DNA of 17,490 bases from an uncultured Eubacteriales bacterium (GCA_934552695.1 CAKTER010000015.1:1-17490); one strand, 5' to 3'. Counted from the first letter of the stretch, positions 7,101 to 13,782 are shown. Notes: generated by a model from the letters alone, not told the origin. Program-made: numbers and translations.

Positions 7101-9127
7101 CCGTGTATATCCAGCTTCGGCACCGAATAATTCGCGGTGTAGCGGTGCTTCATACGCAGGCCAACCGTTTCACTGCGCACATTGTCCAGCGCATTGGAAA
7201 CCACGCAGTAAAACTCATAGTCCTCCTTACAGGCGTCTTCGGGAATGACCACGGTGAGGGTGGGGGTCGTTGTGCCAGAAACCCAGCCGCCCGCACCCCC
7301 GTCGGCCAACGGGGAGCCGTTGGCGCTGTACCATTGATAGCTCAACGTACCGGAGCCATAGGCCTGCAGGGAGAAGCGTACCTTAATCCCATCCTCATTC
7401 CCGCCCTTCGGCATTGTGCCTACATAGTCCTCCGGCTGGCGGATGATATAAGGCTTACCGTCGGACTTGCTGCCGCATACGGTGCAATACCCGTTCATGT
7501 CGTATCGATGCATATGGGCCGGCACCTCGCCCTTGGGGCATTTGTACGTAACCATGTGATACCCGCAGACCTCGCAGGGGATATCGAAAACATCGAGATC
7601 CGCCGTAGACGCTTCGGCATTGAGCACCGGTTCCCCTGCGGTATGGGTGTCCCGGTCAACATGGAGGCCGCAGTCGAGGCAAATCTTCCAGTGTCCTTGC
7701 CGGTTCTTTTCATAGCTGTCGCCCTTGTGCTCATGGAGGCAAGGGGTACAGTCGCAGGAATCGCCATCGCCAAAGTCGGGGGCGTATTTGCATTTGTTGT
7801 GGGGGCAATGGTCGGCGCAGGTTTTGCACAGCCCGCAGGTGGGGCAAAGGTCATCCTGGCCGGGGCAGTCGCCGCAGTTCGGGCAAGCGTGGGCGTCCCA
7901 TGCGCTAGCGTCCTCCGGGCAAACCTCATGCTCCTCACAGTGCTCATTATCATCCGCACAAAGCCCGCAGGCTTCGCAAAGTTCGTCACTCCAAAAGCAC
8001 TCTCCGCAAGCAGGGCAAACGTGCTCATACTCCCAGTCCGGGTCGTGCGGGCAGCGGTCGTGCTCGCAATGCTCCGACGCCGCACAGGCAGCACAGCGGC
8101 CACAGGTTTCGATTTCACAGGGGTCGTCGCCGGGGCAGTTGCTGCAATCCGGGCAAAGATGCTCCTCGTACTCATCGCTTTCCACGCAATAGTCGTGGTC
8201 GCAGTTTGCGCTTTCCGTATTTGCCCGGCAGCATTCTTCGCACAGATAGCATTCCTCACATTGCTCCAGGCCTGCGCATTCCCAGCACTGGTCGCAGCCC
8301 TCGCACCAGGTCAGCTCGGCGCAGCTGGCGCAATGGGTCCCGTGGCCGCCGGTTTGACACCAGGCCTCTACGCCTTCGTAGGATTCTATGGTAACGTGCG
8401 CATAGCATTCGCTACAGTGATGACCCAGGCTAACACAGCAGGTCTCGCAAACAAGGTTTTCGCCGGCTTCCTCGTAAACATCGTCACAGGGCCATTCATC
8501 GCTGGGGCAGGCGCCGCATAAGCAGCAGTGGCCCCCTTTGCTATTGATGCAGTTTAAACACTTATTGCAGTTGCTGCAGAACTCATCCTCGTTGTCAAAA
8601 AAGCAGCCGTCGCACTCCGAGCAAACCAGCTCGTCCCTTTCGCCGATGCAGTGGGGGTCCGTATCGCCCCCCGGGTGCGTTTTTTCGCACATATTCAGGC
8701 CACCGGCTACGCACTCCTCGCAGACGGAGCAATGGACCTCAAACTCGTTCACGCATTCGCTGCAATAGCCACATTCCATGCATATGGCGCCGTCGTCCTC
8801 TTCCCCGCAATAATCGCAGTGTTTTTCCGGTTCAAGTTCCTTGGCGCACTTGTAGCAATAGCCGCAGTCGCAGACAATGTTGCCGTTGGCCTTGCAATCG
8901 CCGCATTCGATGCAGTGGGTTTCCTCATAGCAGTCGTCATCACATTCCGAAGAACACATGCCGCATACCCCGCAGCAGTGCGAGTCCCAGTGATAGTGAC
9001 CGCAGTTTTCGCATTCCATCCCATCCTCGTAGGCGGCGAAAACGGGCAGCGTAAAGGCCGGCAGCAGTCCGATTACCATAATCAGGCTCACCAACCCGGC
9101 CATAAAACGTTTCCTGACTCGTCTCAT
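4124..9127 (-). CDS. Giant secreted Cys-rich SLH protein
   Basis: This protein has 1667 residues, counted from the ATG at 9127, which has AGGAGGAGG about 8 bases upstream; an in-frame ATG at 9160 lacks this. Residues 1-31 are a signal peptide (cleavage near PVFA). Residues 38-551 hold about 90 cysteines in acidic, tandemly arranged CxxC/CxxCxxC units of roughly 30-45 residues. The last three units (from 325, 371 and 415) are clear repeats of the form CPxCG.C….CGLC….HC…..C. Next come an Ig-like domain (about 562-658), further paired-Cys modules (700-945, 1043-1203) that include two related 'HS(Y/F)GEW…CxxC' segments at 719 and 1176, an InlB B-repeat-like domain (954-1036), a Big_2-type Ig domain (1213-1296) and a second Big-type domain (1302-1380). 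An eight-glycine linker (1385-1392) leads to another InlB-like repeat (1397-1474) and three SLH domains (about 1496-1543, 1557-1604, 1617-1664). It is thus displayed on the cell wall. Metal binding or disulfide cross-linking is inferred from the Cys pattern. There is no CxxCH, so it is not a c-type cytochrome. A lipoprotein gene lies upstream. Confidence 0.93.
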   Translation of the reverse strand: MRRVRKRFMAGLVSLIMVIGLLPAFTLPVFAAYEDGMECENCGHYHWDSHCCGVCGMCSSECDDDCYEETHCIECGDCKANGNIVCDCGYCYKCAKELEPEKHCDYCGEEDDGAICMECGYCSECVNEFEVHCSVCEECVAGGLNMCEKTHPGGDTDPHCIGERDELVCSECDGCFFDNEDEFCSNCNKCLNCINSKGGHCCLCGACPSDEWPCDDVYEEAGENLVCETCCVSLGHHCSECYAHVTIESYEGVEAWCQTGGHGTHCASCAELTWCEGCDQCWECAGLEQCEECYLCEECCRANTESANCDHDYCVESDEYEEHLCPDCSNCPGDDPCEIETCGRCAACAASEHCEHDRCPHDPDWEYEHVCPACGECFWSDELCEACGLCADDNEHCEEHEVCPEDASAWDAHACPNCGDCPGQDDLCPTCGLCKTCADHCPHNKCKYAPDFGDGDSCDCTPCLHEHKGDSYEKNRQGHWKICLDCGLHVDRDTHTAGEPVLNAEASTADLDVFDIPCEVCGYHMVTYKCPKGEVPAHMHRYDMNGYCTVCGSKSDGKPYIIRQPEDYVGTMPKGGNEDGIKVRFSLQAYGSGTLSYQWYSANGSPLADGGAGGWVSGTTTPTLTVVIPEDACKEDYEFYCVVSNALDNVRSETVGLRMKHRYTANYSVPKLDIHGNVITINLYWASGGTYSGEPVSDCHILSCEGCGEAKPGAAPQCHSYGEWETKQEPSPAYRGIKTRKCRICGYNQYVTFDDHACSYVVRNDDTHHWEECSTCAKKIPLKNVDLDKLGIDEATYKEAHYYGDFVRTVEPTEDEFGEEEARCVREGCTATVTRPVQKKPHKHEYFTMEEYYDIPTGTDPYRWEYEKDGEGNLTGGTLYVTRGGNELQVFGANVSHHYFYCKKPGCNKKGPARRHRMTSWIADLPPSATESGSAKSECLDCGFELRKALKMGSYPIIVENGVSLNTAGQAVAGGSVGDTIRIQAKQIPGKRFLRWDTLSGGVAVAEPNQEESSFVVQTITPPAANAPYTAYFIHVKATIGDCPHDGGRTTGEEIPAGCESYGKKGDTLCDICGEVLEVGSETQPTGHATEDLWEIDASSVTVGTCQLFGNTGNRICPWCNQIMAKGEKTPRVHANTTLSGVIAPTCSARGYSGDKMCDDCGKMAEKGHVVDKLPHSFGEWRIQKPATATEPGKEVRECSRCSAKEYRDFTPGVAVTGVTLNKNELALYVGRSETLLASVAPSDAANQNVSWTSSAPTIAAVDGNGNVTAKAEGTATITVTTEQDGFTATCTVSVTEAPPRALTGIRITTPPQKTAYTEGQSFDDTGMVVTADYNDNTEAPVVTYTYSPDGALTTADTQITVSYREDGITMTAVQPITVQKASSGGGGGGGGSAAARYTITVKAAENGKVTADRASAPKGATVALTVQPDEGYVLDVLTVRDGLGKKVGIAKEGNSKYTFTMPGSEATVEASFKAAVPGVKPPAETEKPPVATTSFTDIPAGAYYEAAVLWAVEKGIASGTTASTFDPNGVCTRAQAMTFLWRAAGSPAPKSNTMPFTDVPQDSYYYKAVLWAAENGIAKGVSATTFNPQGTCSRAQIVSFLWRTKGSPVVSGGTAFGDVASDAYYAVAVAWAEKNGITGGIGGGLFGPDNDCTRAQIVSFIYRSMK

Positions 9128-9149
9128 GCTTTCTCCTCCTCCTTTTCCG

Positions 9150-9169
9150 ATTCCGGCCAAGCCGGGAAT
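9150..9169 (-). promoter_or_regulatory. Small hairpin just upstream of the Cys-rich gene's ribosome-binding site
   Basis: ATTCCGGC (9150-9157) and GCCGGGAAT (9161-9169) can pair with one bulged base across a 3-base loop, 3-4 bases upstream of the AGGAGGAGG Shine-Dalgarno. It could tune translation of the large SLH protein or stabilise the mRNA 5' end after processing. Only the base pairing is seen; a role is inferred. Confidence 0.3.
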
Positions 9170-9185
9170 TCAGAATCGATAGTCC

Positions 9186-9226
9186 CCCCCTGCCGCCGGA
9201 ATGGGGGATGGCCTGGCGGCAGGGGG
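9186..9226 (-). other. Perfect 12-bp inverted repeat between the lipoprotein and Cys-rich genes
   Basis: CCCCCTGCCGCC (9186-9197) pairs perfectly with GGCGGCAGGGGG (9215-9226) around a 17-base loop. It lies about 30 bases after the lipoprotein stop codon and about 60 bases before the start of the large SLH gene. On the transcribed strand it is followed by GGGACTATCG with no T-run, so it is a weak terminator at best. A differential-expression or RNA-stability hairpin between two co-transcribed genes fits better. Confidence 0.5.
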
Positions 9227-9257
9227 TTTGTGCCTTTTCGTTGGGTTGCCTACCTTA

Positions 9258-10001
9258 TTATTGAATCAGTACCAAGCTGTTGATAAACTCTTGTACCAGT
9301 TCGTTGCTCATGGGCAGAACGCTAAACATGCTGACCTCCGTAGAGCGAATCTCCACATACACGTCGCCGCTCTTCTCGGTCTCGTTATGGCTGTCAAAAT
9401 AGGTTACATAGAACAGCTTGTCGTCGTCCTTTTCCCCCACAATGTGCATGGTCTTATAGGTCACTCCGTTGATGACCACGTCCTCGCCGGGGATTGTCTC
9501 CTTCGAGCCGCTAAAATCGTTCATGCGCTTGCACTCCTCGGCAGCGCCTTCCAGAGAGTCAATCATTCTTTGCGTGGTTACCGTAAGCCGGACGCCCTTC
9601 CCGTAGGAGTCGGCCTCGCCAATGTCGATAACATAGGTGCCAAACTTATCGTCGTCCTCCGACGTATACCAGCTATACAGCTCGTAGGTTAAGCCCTCCG
9701 GGACATCCACGGAGAACAGGCTGTTAAAAATGGTTTTGGGGCCTTCGCCGCTCTGGCCTTCGGCAAAGCCTTCTTCCGCCTCGCCGCCTTCTTCCATGCC
9801 GTCGGCGGAGCCGTCTTCCATCCCGTCCTCGGCGCCGTCCGTGCCTTCCTCCATGCCGTCCTCTTCGGCGCCGTCCGTGCCGTCCTCCTCCGTCACGGTG
9901 GATTGGCCGCCGCCCTGGTTATCCTTGTTGCCCGTACCGCCGCAAGCGGCCAAAGACAGGCTCAACGTCGCCACACCCAGTAAGCACAAAAACTTTTTCA
10001 T
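9258..10001 (-). CDS. Lipoprotein with long acidic Gly/Glu/Asp linker
   Basis: This is a 247-residue protein. The ATG at 10001 (MKKFLCLLG…) is preferred over an in-frame ATG 30 bases upstream because AGGAG lies about 8 bases before it. The signal peptide ends in a lipobox (Leu-Ala-Ala-Cys, Cys20). Residues 39-87 are a low-complexity acidic linker built from variants of (T)DGAE(E)DGMEEG. The C-terminal domain (about 91-247, starting IFNSLFSVDVPEGLTYELY) has the mixed strand pattern of a small ligand- or partner-binding lipoprotein domain, but I do not recognise the family. The gene sits between intergenic repeat copy 2 and the large Cys-rich SLH gene, with 130 bases and a hairpin before the latter, so co-transcription with it is likely. 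It might help assemble or process the SLH protein; that is inference from position only. Confidence 0.87.
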   Translation of the reverse strand: MKKFLCLLGVATLSLSLAACGGTGNKDNQGGGQSTVTEEDGTDGAEEDGMEEGTDGAEDGMEDGSADGMEEGGEAEEGFAEGQSGEGPKTIFNSLFSVDVPEGLTYELYSWYTSEDDDKFGTYVIDIGEADSYGKGVRLTVTTQRMIDSLEGAAEECKRMNDFSGSKETIPGEDVVINGVTYKTMHIVGEKDDDKLFYVTYFDSHNETEKSGDVYVEIRSTEVSMFSVLPMSNELVQEFINSLVLIQ

Positions 10002-10149
10002 CGCAAAAATCTCCTCTCTTTCTAGACCCATAGCCTAACAACATCTCCGGTTCGGCTCGTTTTTGCCGCCCAAAGCCGATGCCGCGGCGGCCCTTTTTTC
10101 CTCGTCCCCTTGATATGTCGGGTATGTACTCACAGCTTTATTTCAACAA

Positions 10150-10234
10150 ATTTTTAGAGGAAAAGAAATAGGCCCAAGGCCTATTTTTTTAGGAAAACCC
10201 CAAAAACAGGCCTAAGTCATAGACAAAATGCACA
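10150..10234 (-). repeat. Intergenic repeat element, copy 2
   Basis: This is the second copy of the element at 3957-4042, in the same orientation and again upstream of a minus-strand surface-protein unit. The shared blocks are CCCCAAAAACAGGCC (10198-10212) and CATAGACA.AATGCACA (10218-10234), with the same 20-base offset as in copy 1. The long stem of copy 1 is partly eroded here: eight of twelve pairs remain, and one of these has changed on both sides (G:C in copy 1, A:T in copy 2). Its right end overlaps one arm of the terminator of the LuxR-type gene. The rest of the interval up to the lipoprotein start (10002-10149) holds no gene and no promoter that I can call with confidence. Confidence 0.75.
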
Positions 10235-10260
10235 AGCAGAACGAATTCCGCTTGTGCATT
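10225..10260 (-). terminator. Terminator of the membrane LuxR-type regulator gene
   Basis: Nine bases after the TAA stop, an 11-bp perfect stem (10227-10237 with 10250-10260, AATGCACAAGC type) with a 12-base loop is followed on the transcribed strand by TTTTGTC. The short T-run and the position directly behind the gene make it a probable intrinsic terminator for the unit that starts near 13690. The low-coordinate arm is also part of repeat copy 2. Confidence 0.75.
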
Positions 10261-10269
10261 TCGCTTGGA

Positions 10270-11853
10270 TTATTTTCCGGCCTGCAGCAGCTCTTCCAGC
10301 CGGCCGCAGCGCTTTAAAACATCGAGATAGGCCTTGAGGGCGTCATAGGAATCCACCCCCAGCTTACTATAAATATGGCTGTTGTGGCCCTTTACCGTCC
10401 CGGCGCTAATAAACAGCAGGTTGGGAATATCCTTAATGGTATACCCCTCCGCATAGTAGCGCAGGATAATCCGCTCCGTCCCCGTCAGGCCCCGGGACCG
10501 CTCAATCAGCCCGGTAATCAGGCTTTCCACCTGCGACGGCAAAGCGTCCTCGGAAACGTTCTCCTGCAGCCGGTTGTGGAAATAGGTTGTTAGCTCGTCA
10601 ATCTCCCAAATGCCGGTGGGCCGCCAAACGGCGTCGCAGTCCTTTGCTTTTTCCAGCTTCCGGACAAACGGCGTGGAGAACCGGTGGGACAAAAACGCCG
10701 CCAGCACCAGCATTCCCACAAAAAAGGCAAGGAAGCCCAGCGTCCAGCCCAGACGGGCCACCCGGGCGTGGCTTTGGTAGCCGCTTTCCGGCACCAGCGT
10801 TACCGCCGCCAGCGGATGCCCTCCCGCCAGCCGTCCGGAAATGACCTGGTACTTGCCCAAATAGGTTTGGCCGTTCCAGGTAAAGGTATCGTAGTGCTTG
10901 CCGGTCTCAATCTGCATGGTGCCGGAGGCCAGCAGGCCCGTCCCCTCGGTGTTGCCCAGCAACGCCTTATCCAGCAACAGGGTATCCCCGTCCAGCGGGG
11001 CCAGCAGCATAACAAACCCGCCATAGGGGCTGGAAACGGCATTGTGCGACAGGCTAAAATACAAATCGCTCAGTTCCATGCCGCAAACGCCCCGAACCGT
11101 CCCGCCGCCGTCCTGCACGGGGACGCACAGCAGCGTTACGTTTTCCCAGGTGCCCGTCAGCGGAATCCGCCCCGTCCACAGGCAGCCGCCGGAAAGCCGG
11201 GTGCCCGACCAGGCCATGGTTTGCGAAAGGCCGGGGATAAGGGCGGTGTCCAGCTCCAGGTTCCAGCGGTTGTGGAGCTGCAAGCCGTTCGCCCGGGCCG
11301 CATCCACGGCCCCCCGGAAGCAGGAAACATTGCCGCTGGGGTTGGCGGAGCGCAGGCTGGAGTACCGGAGATATACCCCCATGCGAGAGGTTTGGGCCTC
11401 GGGCAGGGAGGTGTTCACCGTTGCGTCGAAGCAGAAATAGGCGCCGCTGCAGGCACTGCCCTCCATGGCCGTTTTCAGGCTGGGCAGCAGCTGCGTTTCC
11501 AGCTCCGTAATCAGAGTGGGGTTATCGTTAAGGGTCTCGAAGGGGATGCTCCGCTGGGCCAAAAAGCTGTCCAGCCCCCCGCTGAGGGTTTCGGAAAAGG
11601 TAATGCCCTTGGCGGTCAGGGCCTCCATTTGGGTGGTCAGCAGCGCCGTAATGTTTTTTTGCTGTAGGGCCGCCGTTTCCCCAAACTGCTGCTCCGAGCG
11701 GGACAAAACGCCGGTCAGCATCAAAACGACCACGGCGGCGGACATGGCCGCCAATATCATACACAGCCAATACAGCAACAACAGACTGCCCATACTGCGG
11801 CCGCCCTTTGGCTCTCGGGGCATAGTCTGCCGGTTCCCGAAACGCAGCAGCAT
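10270..11853 (-). CDS. Membrane-anchored LuxR-family transcriptional regulator
   Basis: This 527-residue protein has a membrane segment at about 22-48, a long extracytoplasmic region (about 50-367), a second membrane segment at about 368-388, a short cytoplasmic linker and a C-terminal LuxR/GerE helix-turn-helix (about 455-510, LTGTERIILRYYAEGY…ISAGTVKGHNSHIYSKLGV). The external region has the size and strand content of a Cache-like sensor, but I cannot assign it firmly. The protein should bind DNA from the membrane and respond directly to an external signal without a kinase. The start is supported by AAGGAGG 7 bases upstream. The gene follows the solute-binding lipoprotein by 25 bases, so the two are surely co-transcribed, and the binding protein may deliver the ligand. 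A strong terminator follows. The target genes are not evident. Confidence 0.9.
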   Translation of the reverse strand: MLLRFGNRQTMPREPKGGRSMGSLLLLYWLCMILAAMSAAVVVLMLTGVLSRSEQQFGETAALQQKNITALLTTQMEALTAKGITFSETLSGGLDSFLAQRSIPFETLNDNPTLITELETQLLPSLKTAMEGSACSGAYFCFDATVNTSLPEAQTSRMGVYLRYSSLRSANPSGNVSCFRGAVDAARANGLQLHNRWNLELDTALIPGLSQTMAWSGTRLSGGCLWTGRIPLTGTWENVTLLCVPVQDGGGTVRGVCGMELSDLYFSLSHNAVSSPYGGFVMLLAPLDGDTLLLDKALLGNTEGTGLLASGTMQIETGKHYDTFTWNGQTYLGKYQVISGRLAGGHPLAAVTLVPESGYQSHARVARLGWTLGFLAFFVGMLVLAAFLSHRFSTPFVRKLEKAKDCDAVWRPTGIWEIDELTTYFHNRLQENVSEDALPSQVESLITGLIERSRGLTGTERIILRYYAEGYTIKDIPNLLFISAGTVKGHNSHIYSKLGVDSYDALKAYLDVLKRCGRLEELLQAGK

Positions 11854-11878
11854 GGCAATCCCTCCTTGTCAACTCGTA

Positions 11879-13216
11879 TTACCGATAGGCCTTTTGAAAC
11901 CCTTCGAGGGTGGAGCCCACCAAGGCGTCTAACGCCTCCGCACCCTGCTCGGCGTATTGCGCTTGCCCTGCCATCAGCCGCAGGCGCACCGCCTTTTCAA
12001 AGCGGGTTTCCAAATCCAAATAATCCTCCCGCTGAGGCGGGGTGTAAAAGGTATAGTCCTCCCTGGTTTGCAAAAAGGCTTCGTAAAGAGAGCGGTACAT
12101 GGGGTCCTCCAGCCCGTCCAGCGCCGCAGGCAGGTAGGTTTCAAAGCCCGCCTTCGTTACCGGCATATACCCCAGATTGGTTACAAAATCCACATTCCGC
12201 TCCGGCTCCGTTAACCATTTTAGGAAAATCATACAGACTTTTTCCCGTTCCGGCGTAGACCTTGCGGTACAAATCCCGGCGCCCCGCTGCATCACCAGCT
12301 TTTCGCCCTGGGCAAAGGCGGGACAGGGCAGGGAAATAATCTCCACCTGCTCGGAGGTGTTGTCCTCGTAGGTCACCACATCGGAATAGTAAAGCACGCT
12401 GGCCGAGGACGCGACCGATACGATGGCGTCGCCGGTACGCAGGGGCTCGGTGGCATAGCCGTCCCCCAGCCACACCCCGCCCTGAAGCGCCGCCCGGGCA
12501 TAGGGCGTCCAGGCATACCGGAACATGGGGCCAAAGGCCACCCCGTTTTCATCAAAGAAGTCCTCGCCCAGCGATTCCACCCCCACCTGAAAGTAGTTAA
12601 AGTGGTAGTCGTGGACAAAAAAGCTTTTGCCGCACCAGGCCGTGTACTGCTCGGCCAGCGCATACAGCCCCTCCCAGGTGGAAAGGTCGGAAAGCTTGGC
12701 GCCTGTGGCGGCGGCAAAGCGGTCAAAGGCGGTCTTGTTCACATACAAAATCTCGGTGGATTTGGCAACGGGCAGCACGGCCAAGCGGTCGTTCACCGTT
12801 CCCTCGTCCAAAAACTCCGGCAAAAAGGCGTCCAGCTCCTCGGGAGAGAAATAGTCCCGGTAATCCACCAAAACGCTTTCGTCCGGCAGGGCCAGCACGG
12901 TTTTGGGATAGGAGATAAACATATCCGGCAGCGCGGGGGCGCCGGGGTCGTCGTAGGCGGCGGCCAGCACGCTTTCGTGGATGGTGTTGGTGTTGCTAAC
13001 GCTGTCCACCCGTACCCGGACGCCCTGCTCCCGGCCTACGGTGGCGTTAAATTCGTCCACCAAAGCATTCAGCGGTGAGTCCACCTCTCCGCCGTAAACG
13101 TGCCAAAGGCTTACGGTAACGGGCTCCGTCTTTTTTTCCTCGCAGGCGGTAAGGCCCAGCGCCAAAAGTGCGGCTGCCGCCAAGGCCCCCCACCGATATC
13201 CCATCCGCTTCTTCAT
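11879..13216 (-). CDS. Extracellular solute-binding lipoprotein, ABC type, orphan
   Basis: This is a 445-residue protein. The signal peptide ends in a lipobox (Leu-Thr-Ala-Cys, Cys25) followed by charged residues. The mature part follows the family 1 sugar-binding pattern: VSLWHVYGGE near residue 35, LPVAKSTEILYVNKTAFD at about 148-165 and late segments such as 'FLKWLTEPERN'. Such proteins normally hand carbohydrates to an ABC permease. No permease or ATPase gene is present in the window, and this gene is sandwiched between a receiver-like gene and a membrane-bound LuxR-type regulator. A sensory role, presenting a ligand to the regulator encoded 25 bases downstream, is therefore a better guess than transport. 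The start has a GAGGAGGG Shine-Dalgarno. The ligand cannot be named from sequence. Confidence 0.9.
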   Translation of the reverse strand: MKKRMGYRWGALAAAALLALGLTACEEKKTEPVTVSLWHVYGGEVDSPLNALVDEFNATVGREQGVRVRVDSVSNTNTIHESVLAAAYDDPGAPALPDMFISYPKTVLALPDESVLVDYRDYFSPEELDAFLPEFLDEGTVNDRLAVLPVAKSTEILYVNKTAFDRFAAATGAKLSDLSTWEGLYALAEQYTAWCGKSFFVHDYHFNYFQVGVESLGEDFFDENGVAFGPMFRYAWTPYARAALQGGVWLGDGYATEPLRTGDAIVSVASSASVLYYSDVVTYEDNTSEQVEIISLPCPAFAQGEKLVMQRGAGICTARSTPEREKVCMIFLKWLTEPERNVDFVTNLGYMPVTKAGFETYLPAALDGLEDPMYRSLYEAFLQTREDYTFYTPPQREDYLDLETRFEKAVRLRLMAGQAQYAEQGAEALDALVGSTLEGFQKAYR

Positions 13217-13259
13217 ATCCGTTCCCTCCTCGCCCCCAAGGCCCGGGGCTGTCAGCCGC

Positions 13260-13649
13260 TTACAGCGTATCGATTACAGCCGTTAAATAGGTGGCAGAAA
13301 CCGACCCGTAAATAAAGTTGTCGATTAAGCCGTCCTTTTTGGCCCGGCGCACAGAGTCGGCCAGCTTTTTTTCCACCGTTTCGTCCACCACCAGTACGAC
13401 CTTGCAGGCGGGGTCTCGGCTTTTTACGCAGTTGCGGAGGCTGAGCCGCTCCTCCAGCGTCCAGGGTGCGTAGGCCGTTACCTGCATAATTAGGATGTTC
13501 GCCCGGGTATCCATGCACAGCTCCTCCGTCTGATCCGGGCTTTCGGCCTGATACACCTGAAAATCCGAATCAAACCGGCTGAGTATTTGTGAAACGGCGT
13601 CCGAAAACAGCCGGTTTTGCATATCCACAACAACAACTCTCACCGTCAT
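13260..13649 (-). CDS. Stand-alone receiver-like protein lacking the phospho-acceptor Asp
   Basis: This is a 129-residue protein from the ATG at 13649 (MTVRVVVVDMQNRL). An upstream in-frame ATG would add 26 residues across the predicted promoter and is rejected; the G-rich GGGAAGGGG before 13649 is an untidy Shine-Dalgarno. The fold reads as a CheY-like receiver: strand 1 VRVVVVD, strand 3 ANILIMQV, strand 4 KVVLVVDE, strand 5 NFIYGSVS. In strand 3 the usual Asp is Gln56. Only one acidic residue (Asp9) is left in the acidic pocket, and the conserved Lys after strand 5 is absent (Gly115 region). Canonical phosphorylation is therefore not expected. There is no output domain. It is first in an operon with the solute-binding lipoprotein (43 bases on) and the LuxR-type regulator. 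It may act as a protein-protein adaptor. Similar degenerate receivers occur, as I recall, in gut Clostridia. Confidence 0.82.
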   Translation of the reverse strand: MTVRVVVVDMQNRLFSDAVSQILSRFDSDFQVYQAESPDQTEELCMDTRANILIMQVTAYAPWTLEERLSLRNCVKSRDPACKVVLVVDETVEKKLADSVRRAKKDGLIDNFIYGSVSATYLTAVIDTL

Positions 13650-13691
13650 ACCCCTTCCCACCGCAGAACCATTTGTGTGTTCGATGGGTTT

Positions 13692-13697
13692 AGTATA
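13692..13697 (-). promoter_or_regulatory. Extended -10 promoter for the receiver-like/binding-protein/LuxR unit
   Basis: On the minus strand TGC-TATACT forms an extended -10 element about 43 bases before the ATG at 13649. The -35 region 16-18 bases upstream (ATGTGT) is poor, which fits an extended -10 or activator-dependent promoter. It lies in the 133-base gap after the response-regulator gene and is the only clear promoter there. Confidence 0.6.
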
Positions 13698-13738
13698 GCA
13701 GAGTCGGGGCAGCCACACATCGCCCAAAGGTGCTATAC
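13693..13738. promoter_or_regulatory. Inverted repeat around the promoter, possible operator
   Basis: GTATAGCA (13693-13700) and TGCTATAC (13731-13738) are perfect 8-bp inverted copies separated by 30 bases. One arm overlaps the -10 element and the other lies just upstream of where a -35 would sit. The arrangement would suit a dimeric regulator such as the NarL-type response regulator encoded next door or the LuxR-type protein of this operon. Binding is not shown. Confidence 0.4.
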
Positions 13739-13782
13739 CGGGAAATTTTTTAAAGCGGAGGCAACCCTTGGGGCCGGCCCGC

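Noticed and set aside
7725..8192. Ser/Gln-rich + strand frame with repeats
   Set aside because: The repeat look comes from the reverse complement of the tandem Cys/Glu/His codons of the Cys-rich protein.
4844..8521. A 1225-codon open frame on the + strand opposite the Cys-rich SLH gene
   Set aside because: It is the antisense shadow of a GC-rich gene with strong codon bias. It has no ribosome-binding site or domain, and its composition (Ala/Gly/Val/Ile-rich with no pattern) is typical of a reverse frame.
7400..9030. Multi-heme cytochrome reading of the CxxC-rich region
   Set aside because: No CxxCH motif is present, so covalent c-type heme attachment is not expected.
10684..11667. A 327-codon + strand frame opposite the membrane LuxR-type gene
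   Set aside because: It is an antisense shadow; the minus-strand product has two membrane segments and a clear helix-turn-helix.
13740..13782. Terminator after the response-regulator gene
   Set aside because: There is a GGGCCGGCCC palindrome and an A/T stretch (TTTAAAAAATTT), but no stem with a usable loop followed by a T-run, so read-through into the next unit remains possible.
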